A stretch of DNA of 64,000 nucleotides from assembly GCF_028372415.1 (NCBI RefSeq), contig NC_092875.1, positions 351,436,225 to 351,500,224 of the forward strand. The letters run 5' to 3'. Position numbers and translations under genes: made by a program. The stretch is from Notamacropus eugenii. Lineage: Eukaryota > Chordata > Mammalia > Diprotodontia > Macropodidae. A model generated the notes under the pieces. The model was not told the DNA's origin, ran no database searches, and saw nothing but the letters and a program-made list of their open reading frames with translations. Of the stretch, positions 1 through 11,734 are shown piece by piece (positions within the stretch are counted from its first letter, which is position 1; each line of letters starts with the position of its first letter).

Positions 1-260
1 TAATTTTTAAAAGAATGTTAAAATTTGTGTTGATATTTAATTGAGAAAAAGATTAAATAAGAATTAAATACATAAAAGAGTATGTGATTTCAGAAGACTA
101 GAAAGACGGATCAGGGTGATAGGCTATCTAACAATAGTGTAGCTTTTACAAAGAAATATATTTATTTAAAATGGTATCATTACATGTATACAAACATACT
201 CTCTGTGACATGTGGGAGGAATAATTCCTTTCCCCCCATACCACCTTAGACTCTGTATTT

Positions 261-480
261 GAGGGAGGGAGGGCTGTGCAAAGTCACCAGCTTTGGTTTT
301 ACCTCCAGAGCCATCTGGATCCAATGACTGGGCAACTGGAGATGACATAGGATAAAGTGGGGAACTTTGGAACCTTGGTCTTTTCAAGCTAACAAGCTTT
401 AACAGGTCTCTGTTTGACTGATGCAATGCCTATTCACTGATTAAGGCTTAATAAGAAATGAGGCAAAAATTGTCCTCTTT
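261..480 (+). mobile_element. Marsupial SINE (non-MIR type), partial
   Basis: The stretch from GAGGGAGGGAGGGCTGTGCA through TCACCAGC, CCAGAGCCATCTGGATCC and ACTGGAGATGAC to TTCAGTGATTAAGG-like sequence matches the remembered marsupial SINE also seen at about 29.05 and 44.09 kb. The open reading frame on the opposite strand is incidental. Boundaries are approximate. Confidence 0.65.
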
Positions 481-481
481 A

Positions 482-531
482 AAGAGAGAGAGACAGACAG
501 AGAGAGAGAGAGAGAGACAGAGAGAGAGACA

Positions 532-577
<46 letters not shown>

Positions 578-603
578 CAGAGAGAGAGAGAGAGAGACAG
601 AGA
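482..603. repeat. (GA)n microsatellite with GACA interruptions
   Basis: About 120 bases of almost pure GA dinucleotide broken at intervals by GACA units. It directly follows the SINE, where this family often carries a purine-rich tail. Confidence 0.95.
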
Positions 604-827
604 TTGCTACTTACATTCATTCTGAGTCAGTCAGGGCCCAAACCGTGATCAAGTAGGCCTGGGACCTATTATTGTCCAATCTATGACAGTTAGAGTGATT
701 TGGAGTTAAGGTTAGTCTTTAATAGAAAAGAAAACAGAAAAGGAAAAAAAGTTTCGAAGATTAAAATGTACATTCCCTTTGGGCAGAACAGAGATGAGTG
801 TTTGATACCCTATGTGTATAGAGGGAA

Positions 828-911
828 AGAAGGAAGGAAGGAAGGAAGGAAGGAAGGAAGGAAGGAAGGAAGGAAGGAAGGAAGGAAGGAAGGAAGGAAG
901 GAAGGAAGGAA
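828..911. repeat. (GAAG)n tetranucleotide array
   Basis: About twenty tandem GGAA/GAAG units without interruption. It creates false open frames on both strands, Lys-Glu-Gly-Arg on plus and Pro-Ser-Phe-Leu on minus, which are not genes. Confidence 0.97.
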
Positions 912-2295
912 AGACTGAAGAAGTTCAGCTGTCTCTGTACTCTCCCTCCTTCTCCTTTCCTTTTCTGAAAAGAAATTAGGCAGTTGAATAGACATAGACA
1001 GCAATTCAGGAGATCTATTTTCTTAAATATTAGGAGGTTATACTAAATAATCACTTGGGGCCCCTAGGAGTGAGCAAAAAACAAATGGAAAACTAGGAAC
1101 AGTGTTAATTCTTCTCAGATATATATCAGTTCTTCACTTTGCATTTTTTATTTTCCCCATTGGTAGGACAGAGGATGGGAGGAGAGAATTTGGAACTAAA
1201 AGTAAAATAAAATTGAATTTAAAATAAAAAATAAAGCCAACCCTCTCAACTCCATTTAAAAAAATTATTTCTTAGATATTTTTTGTTAAAAAAAACATTT
1301 TAAACATTGTGCTATGGTTTTGTTTTTGGTCAAGAAGCTGTAGAAAAAAGCAAAAATGGTGGACATATACAAAATGTTCACATAATACCTACTTTCTGAT
1401 GATTTTCAGATTTATGACAATGAAACAACTTCAGAATTCATATAAGAATAGTGAGAGACAACAGATGGAGAGCCAGAGTTCTTCACTAGTACTTGTAATG
1501 GCAACAGCTCAAAGGAAGAACTCTAATACAGTGTATTGGATAAATCTTATTTCTGAAGGAAGGTGTGAATTTTTTTCCTTGCCCCACCCTTACACTTACA
1601 GTCTCTAGTTCTAGAAACAGTAATGAGATTAACCTTACCTTAGAAAGGGTGTAACATTATAATGGCCAATTTTCTTTGCTTGGGATATAAATCCAGAATT
1701 AACAAGGTGGGGCTAAAGAACGTTTCTCAGGTGACATGGCTTGTAACATCAGCCTTTAAGGAAGCAAGTAATTTTGAGGGGCAAAAGTAAGGAGGGATTA
1801 CTTTCTAAAGTAACTACTGAGTAGAGATAGGGAAATGGAGCCAGGAGTTGAGGGAAAGGCTACTATGCAGCATTTTAAAAGTGAAAATAATGAAGCCTGT
1901 AAGTCTAATAACAAAATGATATAAAATCATATAGATACAGAAGTGAAACCTCTGTAGGCTAATACATATATGTGAGAGGAGGGAGGGGAAAAAGAAATGA
2001 GGATGAGAGGATTGGATGGCAATGTTTGAAGATATATTTGAACCCTGGAGGTGGAGGAAAGAGTGGTTCTGTGGCCAGTTTCACTTGTAAATGTATAGTC
2101 CTTCTTACATATTTTTCTAGGATAAAGTCAACATTTCTTTATTCCCAATCAAGAACATGAGAAGTATAAGAACCAAGCAAAGAGTTCAGGCTAATGGGTA
2201 GAAGAAAATTTGAATGCTTGAGGAAAGATGGAAACACAGTTTGCACTTTCCCATCTTAAGGATAAAGAGTACAAAGAATCATAAAGTTACAAATC
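912..2295. other. No recognised feature
   Basis: AT-rich single-copy-looking sequence. Short frames at 1309-1608 and 1972-2160 show no recognisable domain, start context or splice structure. I recognise no repeat family here. Confidence 0.5.
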
Positions 2296-2440
2296 TCAAA
2301 CTAGCAAAGACCTAAGTGGTATTCTAGTTTAACCCCCTGATTTTGCAGGTGAGAAAGTAGATACTGGGAAGTTAAGTCACTTGCCTACAATGATATGGTA
2401 GCAGGCAGTGGAGGCAGGATTTGAATCTATAACTCTCATT
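2296..2440 (-). mobile_element. MIR-type SINE, reverse orientation
   Basis: Contains the reverse-oriented MIR core: CCCCCTGATTTTGCAGGTGA, GGGAAGTTAAGTCACTTGCC and GGCAGGATTTGAATC, which correspond to the usual 'gaggaaactgaggc / aagtgacttgccc / ggatttgaaccc' order. Diverged, so old. Confidence 0.75.
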
Positions 2441-4140
2441 TTCTTTCAGATATCGTACATTACCTCAAAAGAATAGTGATATTTTAAAACTATAGAAGTC
2501 AATTATATTTGTACATATAAGAAAGTAAAAGAGAAGCACAAGTCAGTACCATCTAAAACTTTAATTTTGTTTTATTTCATCTCTATAATGTATCCCCTGT
2601 ATTACATGTCTGGAAAAAAAATAATCAAAGCTAGCTCTGAAATTTCCATTCAGCCAACAGGAGTAAGGACTTTCATATTTAGGTCTTTAGAACACAATTT
2701 TATGCACTGTGACACAATGGAAGTTATGCGTAAATAAATAATGGAGATTGCGGCTCATTGGAACACTCATTTAACCTATGAATTGCAAGGTTATTTTGGT
2801 AGCTGTGTCCTGTCTGCTAGTTCAGCAGATGATTTATGGTTTCTAGGCTAGCTTCATCATCATTGTTCTCACCTTTGTTTCCATCATAGTTAATTAAAGG
2901 GAAGGTCATTGTCACCTTATGTTTTAAACCTTCTTAACATAATATATCACCCTGGGTACACTTTAATAAGGGGATTTGTGAAGGAATGGCGTAATAGAAA
3001 AAAAAGTTTACAGCATAATCCATCCTGTTAACAATTACACTTTAGCTATTCCGCATAATGAAAGTTAATAAGTAGACAAAATGAAGGCTATATCTTGGGA
3101 TTCATTCAACTGTTGATTAATTGACTAGGTGATGTAATGGAATGAGTAGTGGATATGCTTCTCTAAACTACAGTCCAATGTTTTCAAAACAAATGAATTA
3201 AAGATCAGTGTTTCTTTCCTTCACCCTCCTCTCCCCTGCCCCAACAGTTTTCTTTAAAAACAACATAAAGTGTTAATTGAAACACAGGCAAAATAAATGT
3301 TGAAATAATTGCTTTAAATGGATACTCTTGAGGGTAACCAAATTATTTGGGTGACTTGAGAAGTGCTTTGATATTAAAATATATTATTCATTGATGTGAG
3401 ATTTTTCTCCCCTGATACAAATAGCAACTTATCTTTGCCTTGTCATCCTGTGCAATTCTTGTTCATGCCTCTCCAAAAACCCATCATAGAAGATTTACTC
3501 ACTATACTGTTAGTTGTTTGAGTTGTTTGTCATTATATGGATAACAGTGCAATATTCAGGTTATGCATTTATTACCTCTCCCTACATGATGAGCCCACAG
3601 CTTTTTTGTTTTTGATCATACATGTCCTAGGAGATATAATTTATGCCACTTCATAAATGCAAGTTATGGTGTTCATTGCAATTTTTTTACCCCCATCATG
3701 CATTTTCAGTACCATTTGGGTCATCCGGAATTTTAATTCTTCTGAGATTATAATTTTTCATTAGTCTCTATCACAGAGTGTTTTCAGTATTAATGATCAA
3801 ATAAAAAAAGGTGTGAGTTTTGTTTGATTTTTAAAGGGCAAAATTCATTTTACGAACTTGTCTCATTATCAAATAACATTGTTTAGTTTTTTGTAGAGGT
3901 AAGCTAGTTAAAGTACAGGCACGTCCAGCCATGCTAGGAAAGCACAAATATTATATGTATATTGTCAGACAATCAGCCTAGTTCAAATAAAAAAAGGACA
4001 AACATTAGAAGACTGGCTAGATAAAGTCCATCTTGTAGGGTATGAAGAGCTATAATAATAAAAGAATCAAAATTTAATAGGAGAATCAGAACTGAAAGGT
4101 ACCTCAAAGGTCACCAATAAATCAAAGGTCACTTCATAAA
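2441..4140. other. Quiet, repeat-poor stretch with regulatory-looking motifs
   Basis: About 1.7 kb with no recognised repeat or gene. Around 2700-3120 it contains homeodomain-like TTAATTAAAG, AATTACA and TTTATGG words and a SOX-like CCTTTGTTTCC. This is the composition seen in developmental enhancers, but motif density alone proves nothing. Confidence 0.3.
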
Positions 4141-4240
4141 TTCTTTTATTAAGTGATAACTATGTGCCAAACGCTTTTCTAATTACTAAGGATACATAAA
4201 AGTGAAGCAGCCCCTACACTCAAGGAGCTTATATCTAGTC
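4141..4240 (+). mobile_element. L2/MON-like ancient repeat fragment
   Basis: Shows the order TATTAAGTGATAACTATGTGCC, a GGATACA segment and CAAGGAGCTTATATCTAGTC. This matches the 'tactatgtgccaggcactgtgct...caaggagctcacagtcta' pattern found in many old mammalian LINE-derived repeats. Short and diverged. Confidence 0.6.
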
Positions 4241-5933
4241 TAGGTCCATATAACATATGGCCCACAGGCTGCTTTCTGCCCACCAACAGAATTTGGGTGA
4301 CCCAGGAACAATGTAGGGCAGTCACTGTGCATGCCCCTGTTTGTCATGTGCCCCGCAGCAACCAACCATCATCAGTTCATCTTTAGTCTAACCTATCTGT
4401 GGCCCAAAGAAGTTTATAAGTTGTACAGGTATGATTTAGTCTAACCCACAAAACTGGGATTTCTTATACAATATTTCATACAAGTTGCTATCTCAAACCC
4501 CACTTATATGTTCCTATTCATAAAGACTTCAAAACCAGTCAATTCCACTTTCGGATAACTGTATGTTATGAAGATGATGCTAACTGATAATTGAATAAGA
4601 GGCAGAAGGAAATTAAACTAATTCACCTTTAAGAAACTGACCAGAGTTGTCAGTTACCCAAAACTTCTCCCTACTGCAAAACCTCTTTTTAAAACAATAT
4701 TTTCCTAAAAATGAGGGTCATGGAATGTTATGGTGTTGTAAGAAATCGTGTGTATGGAACATACAGAGAAGTATTGAAAGATCTTTATAAATTCATGCAG
4801 ATTGAAGCAATTAGGGCAGAGGAAACAATATATATAGTACCTACAACAATATAAATGAAAAGAATTACAAGCCAAAAAAATCAAAAGTAAATGTATCAAA
4901 TTAGAAATATCAAGGACAACTTGAAAAATGTAACGAGAGTAGAACCCAATCTACTCATTCATCTAGGTGGGAACTCCAGATTCAGATGTTTTCAATGTAT
5001 CAATAATCGTGTAATTTTTCTCCCTCTCTAAAAATGCTGTTGGTTATATGAGAAGGCTCTCTGGAAGAGGAAGGGGGCATATTCTGGATAGCTATGAGGT
5101 ATTAAGAAGTGGAAGATATCAATATCAATTTGCAATATAATATAAAACTTGTTTTTAAAGAATGCGAAAAAAGTACCCAGAATTAATTTCCCTTACTCAG
5201 AAGGATCTCATTTCACTGAGTTGGATGTTTCCTTCAACCAAACAAAACCTTCCCATCCTGTGTATCTCTAATCAGTTCTTTCCCTCAAGTTTGTCAGAGA
5301 AGGTCTACCAAATATCTTGAATGTTTCTATTATAATTATTTCTGATATTTCAAGGATACAAATGACATACTCCAGCTAGAAACTGATCATTCCTTGTCCT
5401 TGAAAAATGACCATCCCACATTCTCTTCCTATCAGACATTTCCTTCTTTTACTCCTGTTCTTTTATGCCCTTCATTAATAATATTTTGCACATCTTCATA
5501 TGCCTCCCCTTTACCTCTCATGTGATAATTATTTTAATTCTTTAGAAATTATTGCAATCCATATCTTTTAACCACATAGCTACACTTGTAGTATGTTATT
5601 ATTTTTTTTAAAGATGTGAGGGCTCTTTGTTCTAGGGGGAACTTTGGAGTCACTAAAAGTACTTCTTCAACTTCCAAAAGCAATTCTACCTATTCTTCCC
5701 TCTCGACCATCTTGTTCAACTCCAGCCTAATTCTACTGTCCATTTGTTCTAGATATACCAACTGATGGTCATGTTCTTTAGGACTTTCATTCAAACATAT
5801 GTCATAATCTGGGCAATACTATATGCTTAGCAATGTGCTAACTACTTGTTTGCATACCTCATTAGAATGTAAGCTTTTTGCAAGTAGGCAACAACAACAA
5901 AATGCCAGGGAAAGGAAGAACAAAAAGAATGAT
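4241..5933. other. No clear feature; possible hAT-like remnant near 4250-4420
   Basis: The segment starting GGCCCACAGGCTGC and later TGTGGCCCAAAGAAG resembles the 'ggcccgcgggcc' arms of non-autonomous hAT-like elements, but only weakly. The remainder to 5933 is AT-rich with no recognised gene. Confidence 0.3.
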
Positions 5934-6008
5934 AGAATAAAGAAAAAGAGAGAGAGGGAGGGAAACAAGAAATAAGGAAGGAAGGGAGAAGAGAGAGAAA
6001 AAAGGAAG
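5934..6008. repeat. Purine-rich GA/GGAA low-complexity tract
   Basis: AGAGAGAGGGAGGG and GGAAGGAAGGG units over about 75 bases. Confidence 0.85.
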
Positions 6009-6139
6009 CTATATTTATAGAATATGTAACTGAAAAAATAAACATGTTTTCATTCATGTGGACATCCCATGATCAATATTTTAATGTTGTATTTACATGA
6101 AAAAGTGGTCTGATATTGTGATCTAGTGACAGGTAAGAG

Positions 6140-6310
6140 CAGTGGTATCCAACACAAATAGGAACAGGGGCCACTAAAGCATGCATAAAGATCCCTATGG
6201 GTCACATAGTGACTTAGTTTTAAAATGTAGTGTTATCTCTTTTTATTTATTTTGTTAAATATTTCCCAGTTACACTGTAATCTGGTTCAGGCTGCACTTG
6301 AGAGTGTTAT
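6140..6310 (+). mobile_element. Non-autonomous repeat, probably hAT-like
   Basis: GCAGTGGTATCCAACACAAA, then a GGGGCCACTAAAGCATGCAT segment, then TTAAATATTTCCCAGTTACA and CTGGTTCAGGC. This recalls a marsupial repeat with 'caaactcaaatagaaacaggggcc' and 'gttcgggcc' ends. The family assignment is from memory and uncertain. Confidence 0.4.
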
Positions 6311-6925
6311 GGGCTGGAAGATGATTCTAACAGATCATTAAATCTTTGCAACAACCAAGCAACTACCTCATGACCTAATGTAAATTTGAAAAAAAAATTT
6401 AAATCATATTAGTCATGATGCTAGCATAATTTCGCTGATATACTTGTATCTCAGAGAAAAGAAAATTGATTAGAAAGTTAATTATCAGATGATGACTCTC
6501 CCCCCATGACTGGAAGTTCTTAAAATCAGAGATCTACCATAGTATCTCATGAAGACTGCTCTATAATGTCATTAAATTTTTGTGGGTGGGGCTATACCCT
6601 TTTGGATTAAATTGTGGATCTTTAAAAGTATTAACTTAGATTTCCATTTACTGGTCATGGGGACTTTCCAGACAAATCCAATTCTCGTGAAATTCTATTC
6701 CCTTGGATCTCTTTCTATATTTTCTTCTCTGGTACTAATATTTTCTCAATTTGGGGGGGTGGGGGAATCTCATAATAGATATAGTATTGGAGGTGGAGTT
6801 GGGAAGAATTGGATTCATATCCTAATTCTGAAGCTTGACCTCAGACATATTATTTAATGTGTTTCTGTGCATCAGTTTTCCCCATCTATAAAAGAGTAAT
6901 AATAACATCTACAATGTATACATGT

Positions 6926-7172
6926 GGAGCAGCTAGGTGCCACAGTGGATAGGATTGCAAAGTTTGGAGTCTTCATGATTCTTTCTAAGTTCAAATCTAG
7001 CTACAGACATTTACTAACTGTGTGACCCTGGGCACATTACTCTGTCTGCCTCACTTTCCCCACCTGTAAAATGAGCTGGAGAAGGAAATGGCAAATTACT
7101 TCAATATCTTTGCCAAGAAAATCCCAAATGGGGTCACAAAGAGTGAGACAAGAGTGAAAAACAAAACCGAAA
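6926..7172 (+). mobile_element. Marsupial tRNA-derived SINE, nearly complete
   Basis: Complete motif order: GCAGCTAGGTGCCACAGTGG, TTCAAATCTAGC, TGTGTGACCCTGGGC, CCTCACTTTCCCCACCTGTA, GAGCTGGAGAAGGAAATGGC, CTTTGCCAAGAAAATCCC and GGGGTCACAAAGAGTGAGAC. This is the commonest SINE in the window and the strongest marsupial marker. Confidence 0.92.
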
Positions 7173-7494
7173 CAAAATAGTGCATACTTTCCTTATAGTA
7201 TAATCCTCATCTCAGATGAGATGATCTCAATAAAAGGTTGTGGAAACTTTAAATTACTATGTGATTGTTAATTCTTACTATGGTAGATACCAATTTACAG
7301 ATGTTCAAGTAACATGCATGCATGTTCCTTTGGCATTTCAAAGAACGTACAATTCTTTTCTACCAAGCCCACTAATATAGTGGGGGAAAGCCCCACAATT
7401 TTTTATTTCCCCAAGTGTTTCAAACGTATGTTAAAAAACTTGTCCAAACGTCCTTATAAAGACTAAAATTCAAATGTATAAGTTAAGGGAAAGG

Positions 7495-7506
7495 TGCTGA
7501 CTCAGC
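7495..7506. promoter_or_regulatory. Candidate Maf recognition element
   Basis: TGCTGACTCAGC is seen here. It equals the palindromic T-MARE consensus bound by small/large Maf and NF-E2/Nrf dimers, except for the last base of the 13-mer. It lies in about 600 bases (7173-7790) with no recognised repeat. Function is inferred from the motif alone. Confidence 0.4.
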
Positions 7507-7799
7507 CCTCTGGGCTTTGAAACAGTGACTCTAGGAAAGCAAGCTGTGTCAAAGCTGATATTGAAACTACTAAACTAACTTCTTTGGCTTAGCTGGATTT
7601 TGTTTGCGAGCAGACGTCCTTCAAAATCTACCTGAAAGGCTTAATGAAGGTTAGAAATCAGGTGATTGTGTTAGAGGGAGAAAAGAACTAGAAAAGCAAA
7701 TATAAGCCTTTACATCAACAATTGCAATATTGCATATTGTTTCTTTAAGTACCTTGATGTGTTTTAGAAAAAAATAATTTTACATATATGTACATATAA

Positions 7800-9022
7800 T
7801 TTTATTTCTTCCAGTTTCATATTAACACCATTTAAAACTTTTTTTAAAGTTTTGAGTTCCAAATTTTATCTCTCTCCCCCCTCCCCTCCCCTTTCTCTGA
7901 GTTGATAAGCAATCAGATATAGGACATGCATGTATAATCATGTAAAACATTTCCATATTAGACATTGTGTACAAGAAGAATTGAATATTTTTTAGAAAAA
8001 TAATGAAAGAAAAAGAAAGGAAGGAAGGAATTTATTAACTTAGATTTAATTTAGAAAGAAAGGAAGGAAGGAAGGAAGGAAGGAAGGAAGGAAGGAAGGA
8101 AGGAAGGAAGGAAGGAAGGAAGGAAGGAAGAAAATGCTTTAGCCTGTATTCAGACAATGACAACTTTCTTTGGGGGTGTCTACTTCGCTTCATCATTAGT
8201 CCTTTGAGATTGTCTTGTATCATTATATTGCTGAGAATAGCTAAGTCATTCACAATTCTTCATTATATAATATTGCTATTATTGTACACAACATTCTCCT
8301 AGTTCTGCTCACTTCACTTTGCTTCAATTCATATAAGTCTTTTCAGGTTCCTTGCCCCCCCCCCCACCGAAATCATCCTGATTGTCATTTTTTTATAGCA
8401 CAAGGACAATTTATCACAATCATGTACGACAACTTGTTTATCCATTTAGACCTTTTGCTCTTCCAGATGATTCTGTTATTAATTTTTCTATGTCTATAAA
8501 ATATTTTTGGTAGTGTGATTATTATGGCACTGAATGAATAGAGTAATTTAGGTAGAAATGTCATTTTCATTATACTGCCTCAGACTTCCCAAGATAAATT
8601 TATATTTTTTCCAGTTGTTTAAACTGGATTTTATTTGTGTGAAATGTGCTTTTTACTTGTATTTATATAGTTCCTGGGTTTGTCTTGGCAGGTAGACTCC
8701 CAAGTATGTTATATTTTCCATAGTTACTTTAACTTATCTTTCAGTCTTTTGCTGCTGTATTCATGGGTAATATTTAGAAATGCTAATGATCTATGTGGAC
8801 TTAATTTAGATACTGCAACTTCGCTAAAGCTGTTAATTATTTCTACTAGTTTTTTAGCTGATTTTCTGGAATTCTGTAAGCATAACATCATATCATTTGC
8901 AAAGAAAGATAGTTTTGTTTCATTATTTCCTATTCTAATTCCTTGAATTCCTTTTCTTCTCTTACTGCTATAGCTAACATTTCTAGCACAATATTGAATA
9001 GTAGAGGTGATATCATTATTTT
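7800..9022 (-). mobile_element. 5'-truncated L1: 3' UTR and end of ORF2
   Basis: Reading the minus strand, about 9022 to 8390 encodes the downstream part of the L1 ORF2 reverse transcriptase, and 8380 to 7800 is 3' UTR ending in TTTGGAACTCAAAA-like sequence. An open stretch of about 103 residues (9035-8724) covers the catalytic region and the following helix-rich segment. The invariant FADD box reads FAND, so the second catalytic aspartate region is damaged. Many stops elsewhere show this is a dead copy. A GGAA array sits inside the UTR. Confidence 0.85.
8057..8131. repeat. (GGAA)n array inside L1 3' UTR
   Basis: About eighteen tandem GGAA/GAAG units with a short satellite tract at 8018-8030. 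The reverse-strand Pro-Ser-Phe-Leu frame is an artefact. Confidence 0.97.
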
Positions 9023-9240
9023 TTTCAAAAAGCATATATAAGATAATAAATCATACAGTCTCTGTCATTTATTTTATCAATGTGACCTTAAGCTTGCAAT
9101 TTGACTTCAGTGGAACTCAGTTTCTTTCTCTTTACAATAAGAGTGATAGACTATTTTCTAAAATTTTCAATATTCTATGAAACTATAACTCTACTTTATG
9201 ATAAAATCAAAAGTACAGAACATAGCTTTCAGTCCTAGAC

Positions 9241-9703
9241 ACATTTTAGGCAAGATGTTGACATATTGCAAAGGTCCAGAAGAAGGCACCCAGGATAATA
9301 AAGAAGAAACTGAAGTTTATTCTCTATGAGTCTCAGTTGAAAGAACAAAGGAAGTTTAATTTGAAGAAAAGAAGACAGAGGAGCCATATGTAAACGCAAT
9401 TATAAAACACATTGCACACAAATAAAATTCACTCATAAGAGAAAGGCTAGCAGAAAGGAGAGTAGACTTGTTCCTCTAGGCCCCCCTAGAACTAAGAGTA
9501 AAGGATGGGTGTCATAAGAGTAGATTTCAGTTAAAAGTAAGGAACATTTTCCTAAAAAAGTAGGAATATACAAAAGTTTGAAGACACTAACGTCTTTCAT
9601 ATTTAAGTCAAGAATTGGTTGACCTTTCTAGGAGACATTGTAGAAAGGGTCCTTACAGAAGTATGGATTGGACATCTGGCTCTGATATTTTATAATTCTG
9701 TGG
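9241..9703 (+). mobile_element. L3/CR1-like LINE 3' end
   Basis: Order of motifs: GAAGGCACCCAGGATAATAA, ATGAGTCTCAGTTGAAAGAA, GAAGAAAAGAAGACAGAGG, AGACTTGTTCCTCTAGGCC, TTGGTTGACCTTTCTAGGAG and GATATTTTATAATTCTGTGG. This matches the remembered L3/CR1 3' end ('caaccaggatggtgaaggacc ... gaagagaagactta ... gagattctgtg'). Old and diverged. Confidence 0.75.
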
Positions 9704-10050
9704 TTACACATTAATCCTGGTTTGTTTTGTTTTGTTTTTGTTGCACATTAATCTGTCTTTAACCAAGATTAAAACTTGCCAATTTGCAATAACTGTAGGA
9801 CAAATAAAAGTCTTAAATTCAAAATAAGTTTACATTCTTTGTTTCAGGACCTCCAAAAGCAGTAATGATCCATGTAAATCAGGTAATTATCTGGTGTCTC
9901 AACCACCAACCTAAAGATTTGTAGGGAAATAATAAAGATAAACCGATTAAAAATTCTCACAGCCAAATATTGGATTTATTAGAAAAACAATTTCATTTCC
10001 TGTTCTATTATGTATTTTAGAAAATTATTGAGCCTATGAAGCTACCCTAG

Positions 10051-10240
10051 TGCAGCTAGGCAGAGTCGTTGATAGACTTCTGGAGGTAGAATCAGAAAGG
10101 CCAAAATTCAAATTCAGCTTTAGATATTCTTTAATTACGTAACTCTGAGCAAGTCTGTTAACTTAACCTCAGTTTCCTCATATGTAAGATGGTAATAGCA
10201 CCTCTCCCACATGAGGGGTTTTGTGAGGAATAAATGATAA
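10051..10240 (+). mobile_element. Diverged SINE (MIR-related 3' half)
   Basis: GCAGCTAGGCAGAGTCGTTG, TTCAAATTCAGC, CTCTGAGCAAGTC, CCTCAGTTTCCTCATATGTA and GGTTTTGTGAGGAATAAATGA follow the tRNA-SINE/MIR order. It ends in an AT microsatellite. Confidence 0.75.
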
Positions 10241-10312
10241 ATAAATATATGTGTATGTATATATATGCACATATATGTATATATATGCATATATATATAT
10301 AATGTATATACA
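10240..10312. repeat. (TA/TATG)n microsatellite
   Basis: ATATATGTGTATG-type alternating units following the SINE. The Tyr-Ile-rich frames on both strands here come from this repeat. Confidence 0.9.
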
Positions 10313-10694
10313 TTCTTCAAAACTCCCAAATGCCATAAATTATTTGTTTGTTTGTTGTTATACTTCATGCTGGTATACTTCTCTACAGTTTAATTTAAGC
10401 TCTTTCAAAGTCTCTTCAAATATTACTGTAGGTTCTTTGGAATATGGGACACATATTAATTTTGTGAGACCTTCTTTTTCACAATATTAGAAGAGGGGTG
10501 TAAAGTTTATTAATCACTCTAGATAATAACCTTTATGTTTATGAATATCACCAAATATTTGTACCTGGGAGCAACATATAGGTAAAAGAATTGGTTTTAC
10601 TGAATTCTTAATTCCATGAAATGAAATTAAATATTTCATCTCCAAAGAATTATTTCAAAAAGGTCTCTTTCACCCAGGATTCAGTATAATATAA

Positions 10695-11075
10695 TTATTA
10701 AGTACCTTTCATGTTTCAGGTACTATGTTAAGTGCTGGAGTAACAAAAAAAGGCAAAAGATGATCCCACCTCTCAAGGAGCTCACAGTCTAATAGAGACA
10801 ACATACAAACAACTATGTACAGATAAGATACATAGAGGATGTTAGGAATAAGAAACAGAAGGAAGGCATAAGAAGTAAGGGAAGATTTCCTGTAGAAAAT
10901 GGAATTTTAACTAGGAATAAGCCAGGGAAGCCACGAGGTAAAAATAAACATTCTATTCATGAGGGACAGCAAGGAGAAGTGCTTAGAATTAGGAAATGGT
11001 GATTTTTTTTAAAGATGAACAGCAAGGAAGTCAGTATCACTGTATCTTGTAGTACAGGTGTTGTGGTCAGAGGGG
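10695..11075 (+). mobile_element. Ancient mammalian interspersed repeat, copy 1
   Basis: Starts with TATTAAGTACC and ACTATGTTAAGTGCTGGAG, then CAAGGAGCTCACAGTCTAAT and GATTTCCTGTAGAAAATGG, and ends GGGACAGCAAGGAGAAGTGC...AACAGCAAGGAAGTCAGTAT. The same family recurs at 41.56-42.48, 44.47-44.87 and 57.73-57.99 kb. I recognise the consensus but cannot name it securely. Confidence 0.65.
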
Positions 11076-11734
11076 AAGAAGTTTCTTTTTCCTTCCTATC
11101 TTCGCTGGTTTGTTCCTTCCTTTTGGGTATGCGAAGGGTTTATACAACAAGAAAGTAGCAAGGAGGGAAGAGTGGATGACACTTGACTAACTCTTAATGT
11201 AACCAATTAAAAGACAGAAGAATACACATATATGCAGTTGAGTTCAGGAATAAAACTTATAGAACAGGAAAATAGGAAGGAAGCAGATTAAGGGAAAATT
11301 GATGAGAATATAGAGAGAGTAGATTAAAGGAAGAATTAATCAGAAGCAAAAATTTACCATATTTTCAGTATTAAAATGTAAAATGTTTTTTTTCAAGGAT
11401 TATTACAAAATAATTTATTTACATTCAGGGGTTTTTTTTTTCTTTATCCAACACTGCAAAATTTTAATGATTTCTTTCTTCTACTTAATAAGTTGGATTG
11501 ACAAACTTTTAAGCAATAGATCATAGAGAAAGCTGTCTCTTTATATGTTCAATTTGTCTATTTAAACATTTTCTCTCAGCTTCTATATTTTTTTAACTAA
11601 AAAGTCAAACATTACATGTTTTATCAAGTTCTCACTAATAATGTCGGCTAACATTAATGGCATTATAATTGGCTTATCAAGTTGAGTTTCTATTTGATGT
11701 TATTTTAAGATGTTGTCCACTAGACTGAGAAAGA
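11076..11734. other. No recognised feature
   Basis: AT-rich, with short polyT runs near 11380-11450. I see no gene or identifiable repeat. Confidence 0.5.

Noticed and set aside
482..603. CRISPR-like or regularly spaced repeats
   Set aside because: Simple GA dinucleotide with GACA interruptions, no spacers; no CRISPR array anywhere in this eukaryotic window.
700..1004. Frames rich in Lys-Glu-Gly-Arg (plus) and Pro-Ser-Phe-Leu (minus)
   Set aside because: Direct translation of the GGAA tetranucleotide array; the same artefact occurs at 8035-8253.
6926..7172. tRNA gene in the SINE heads
   Set aside because: The tRNA-like head is part of dispersed SINEs and lacks an intact cloverleaf at each copy.
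8724..9035. Independent 103-residue gene
   Set aside because: It is the L1 ORF2 segment around the FADD box of a dead, truncated copy.
10135..10490. Tyr/Ile-rich small frames on both strands
   Set aside because: Produced by a TA/TATG microsatellite; similar cases at 42780-43056, 44532-44717 and 48263-48454.
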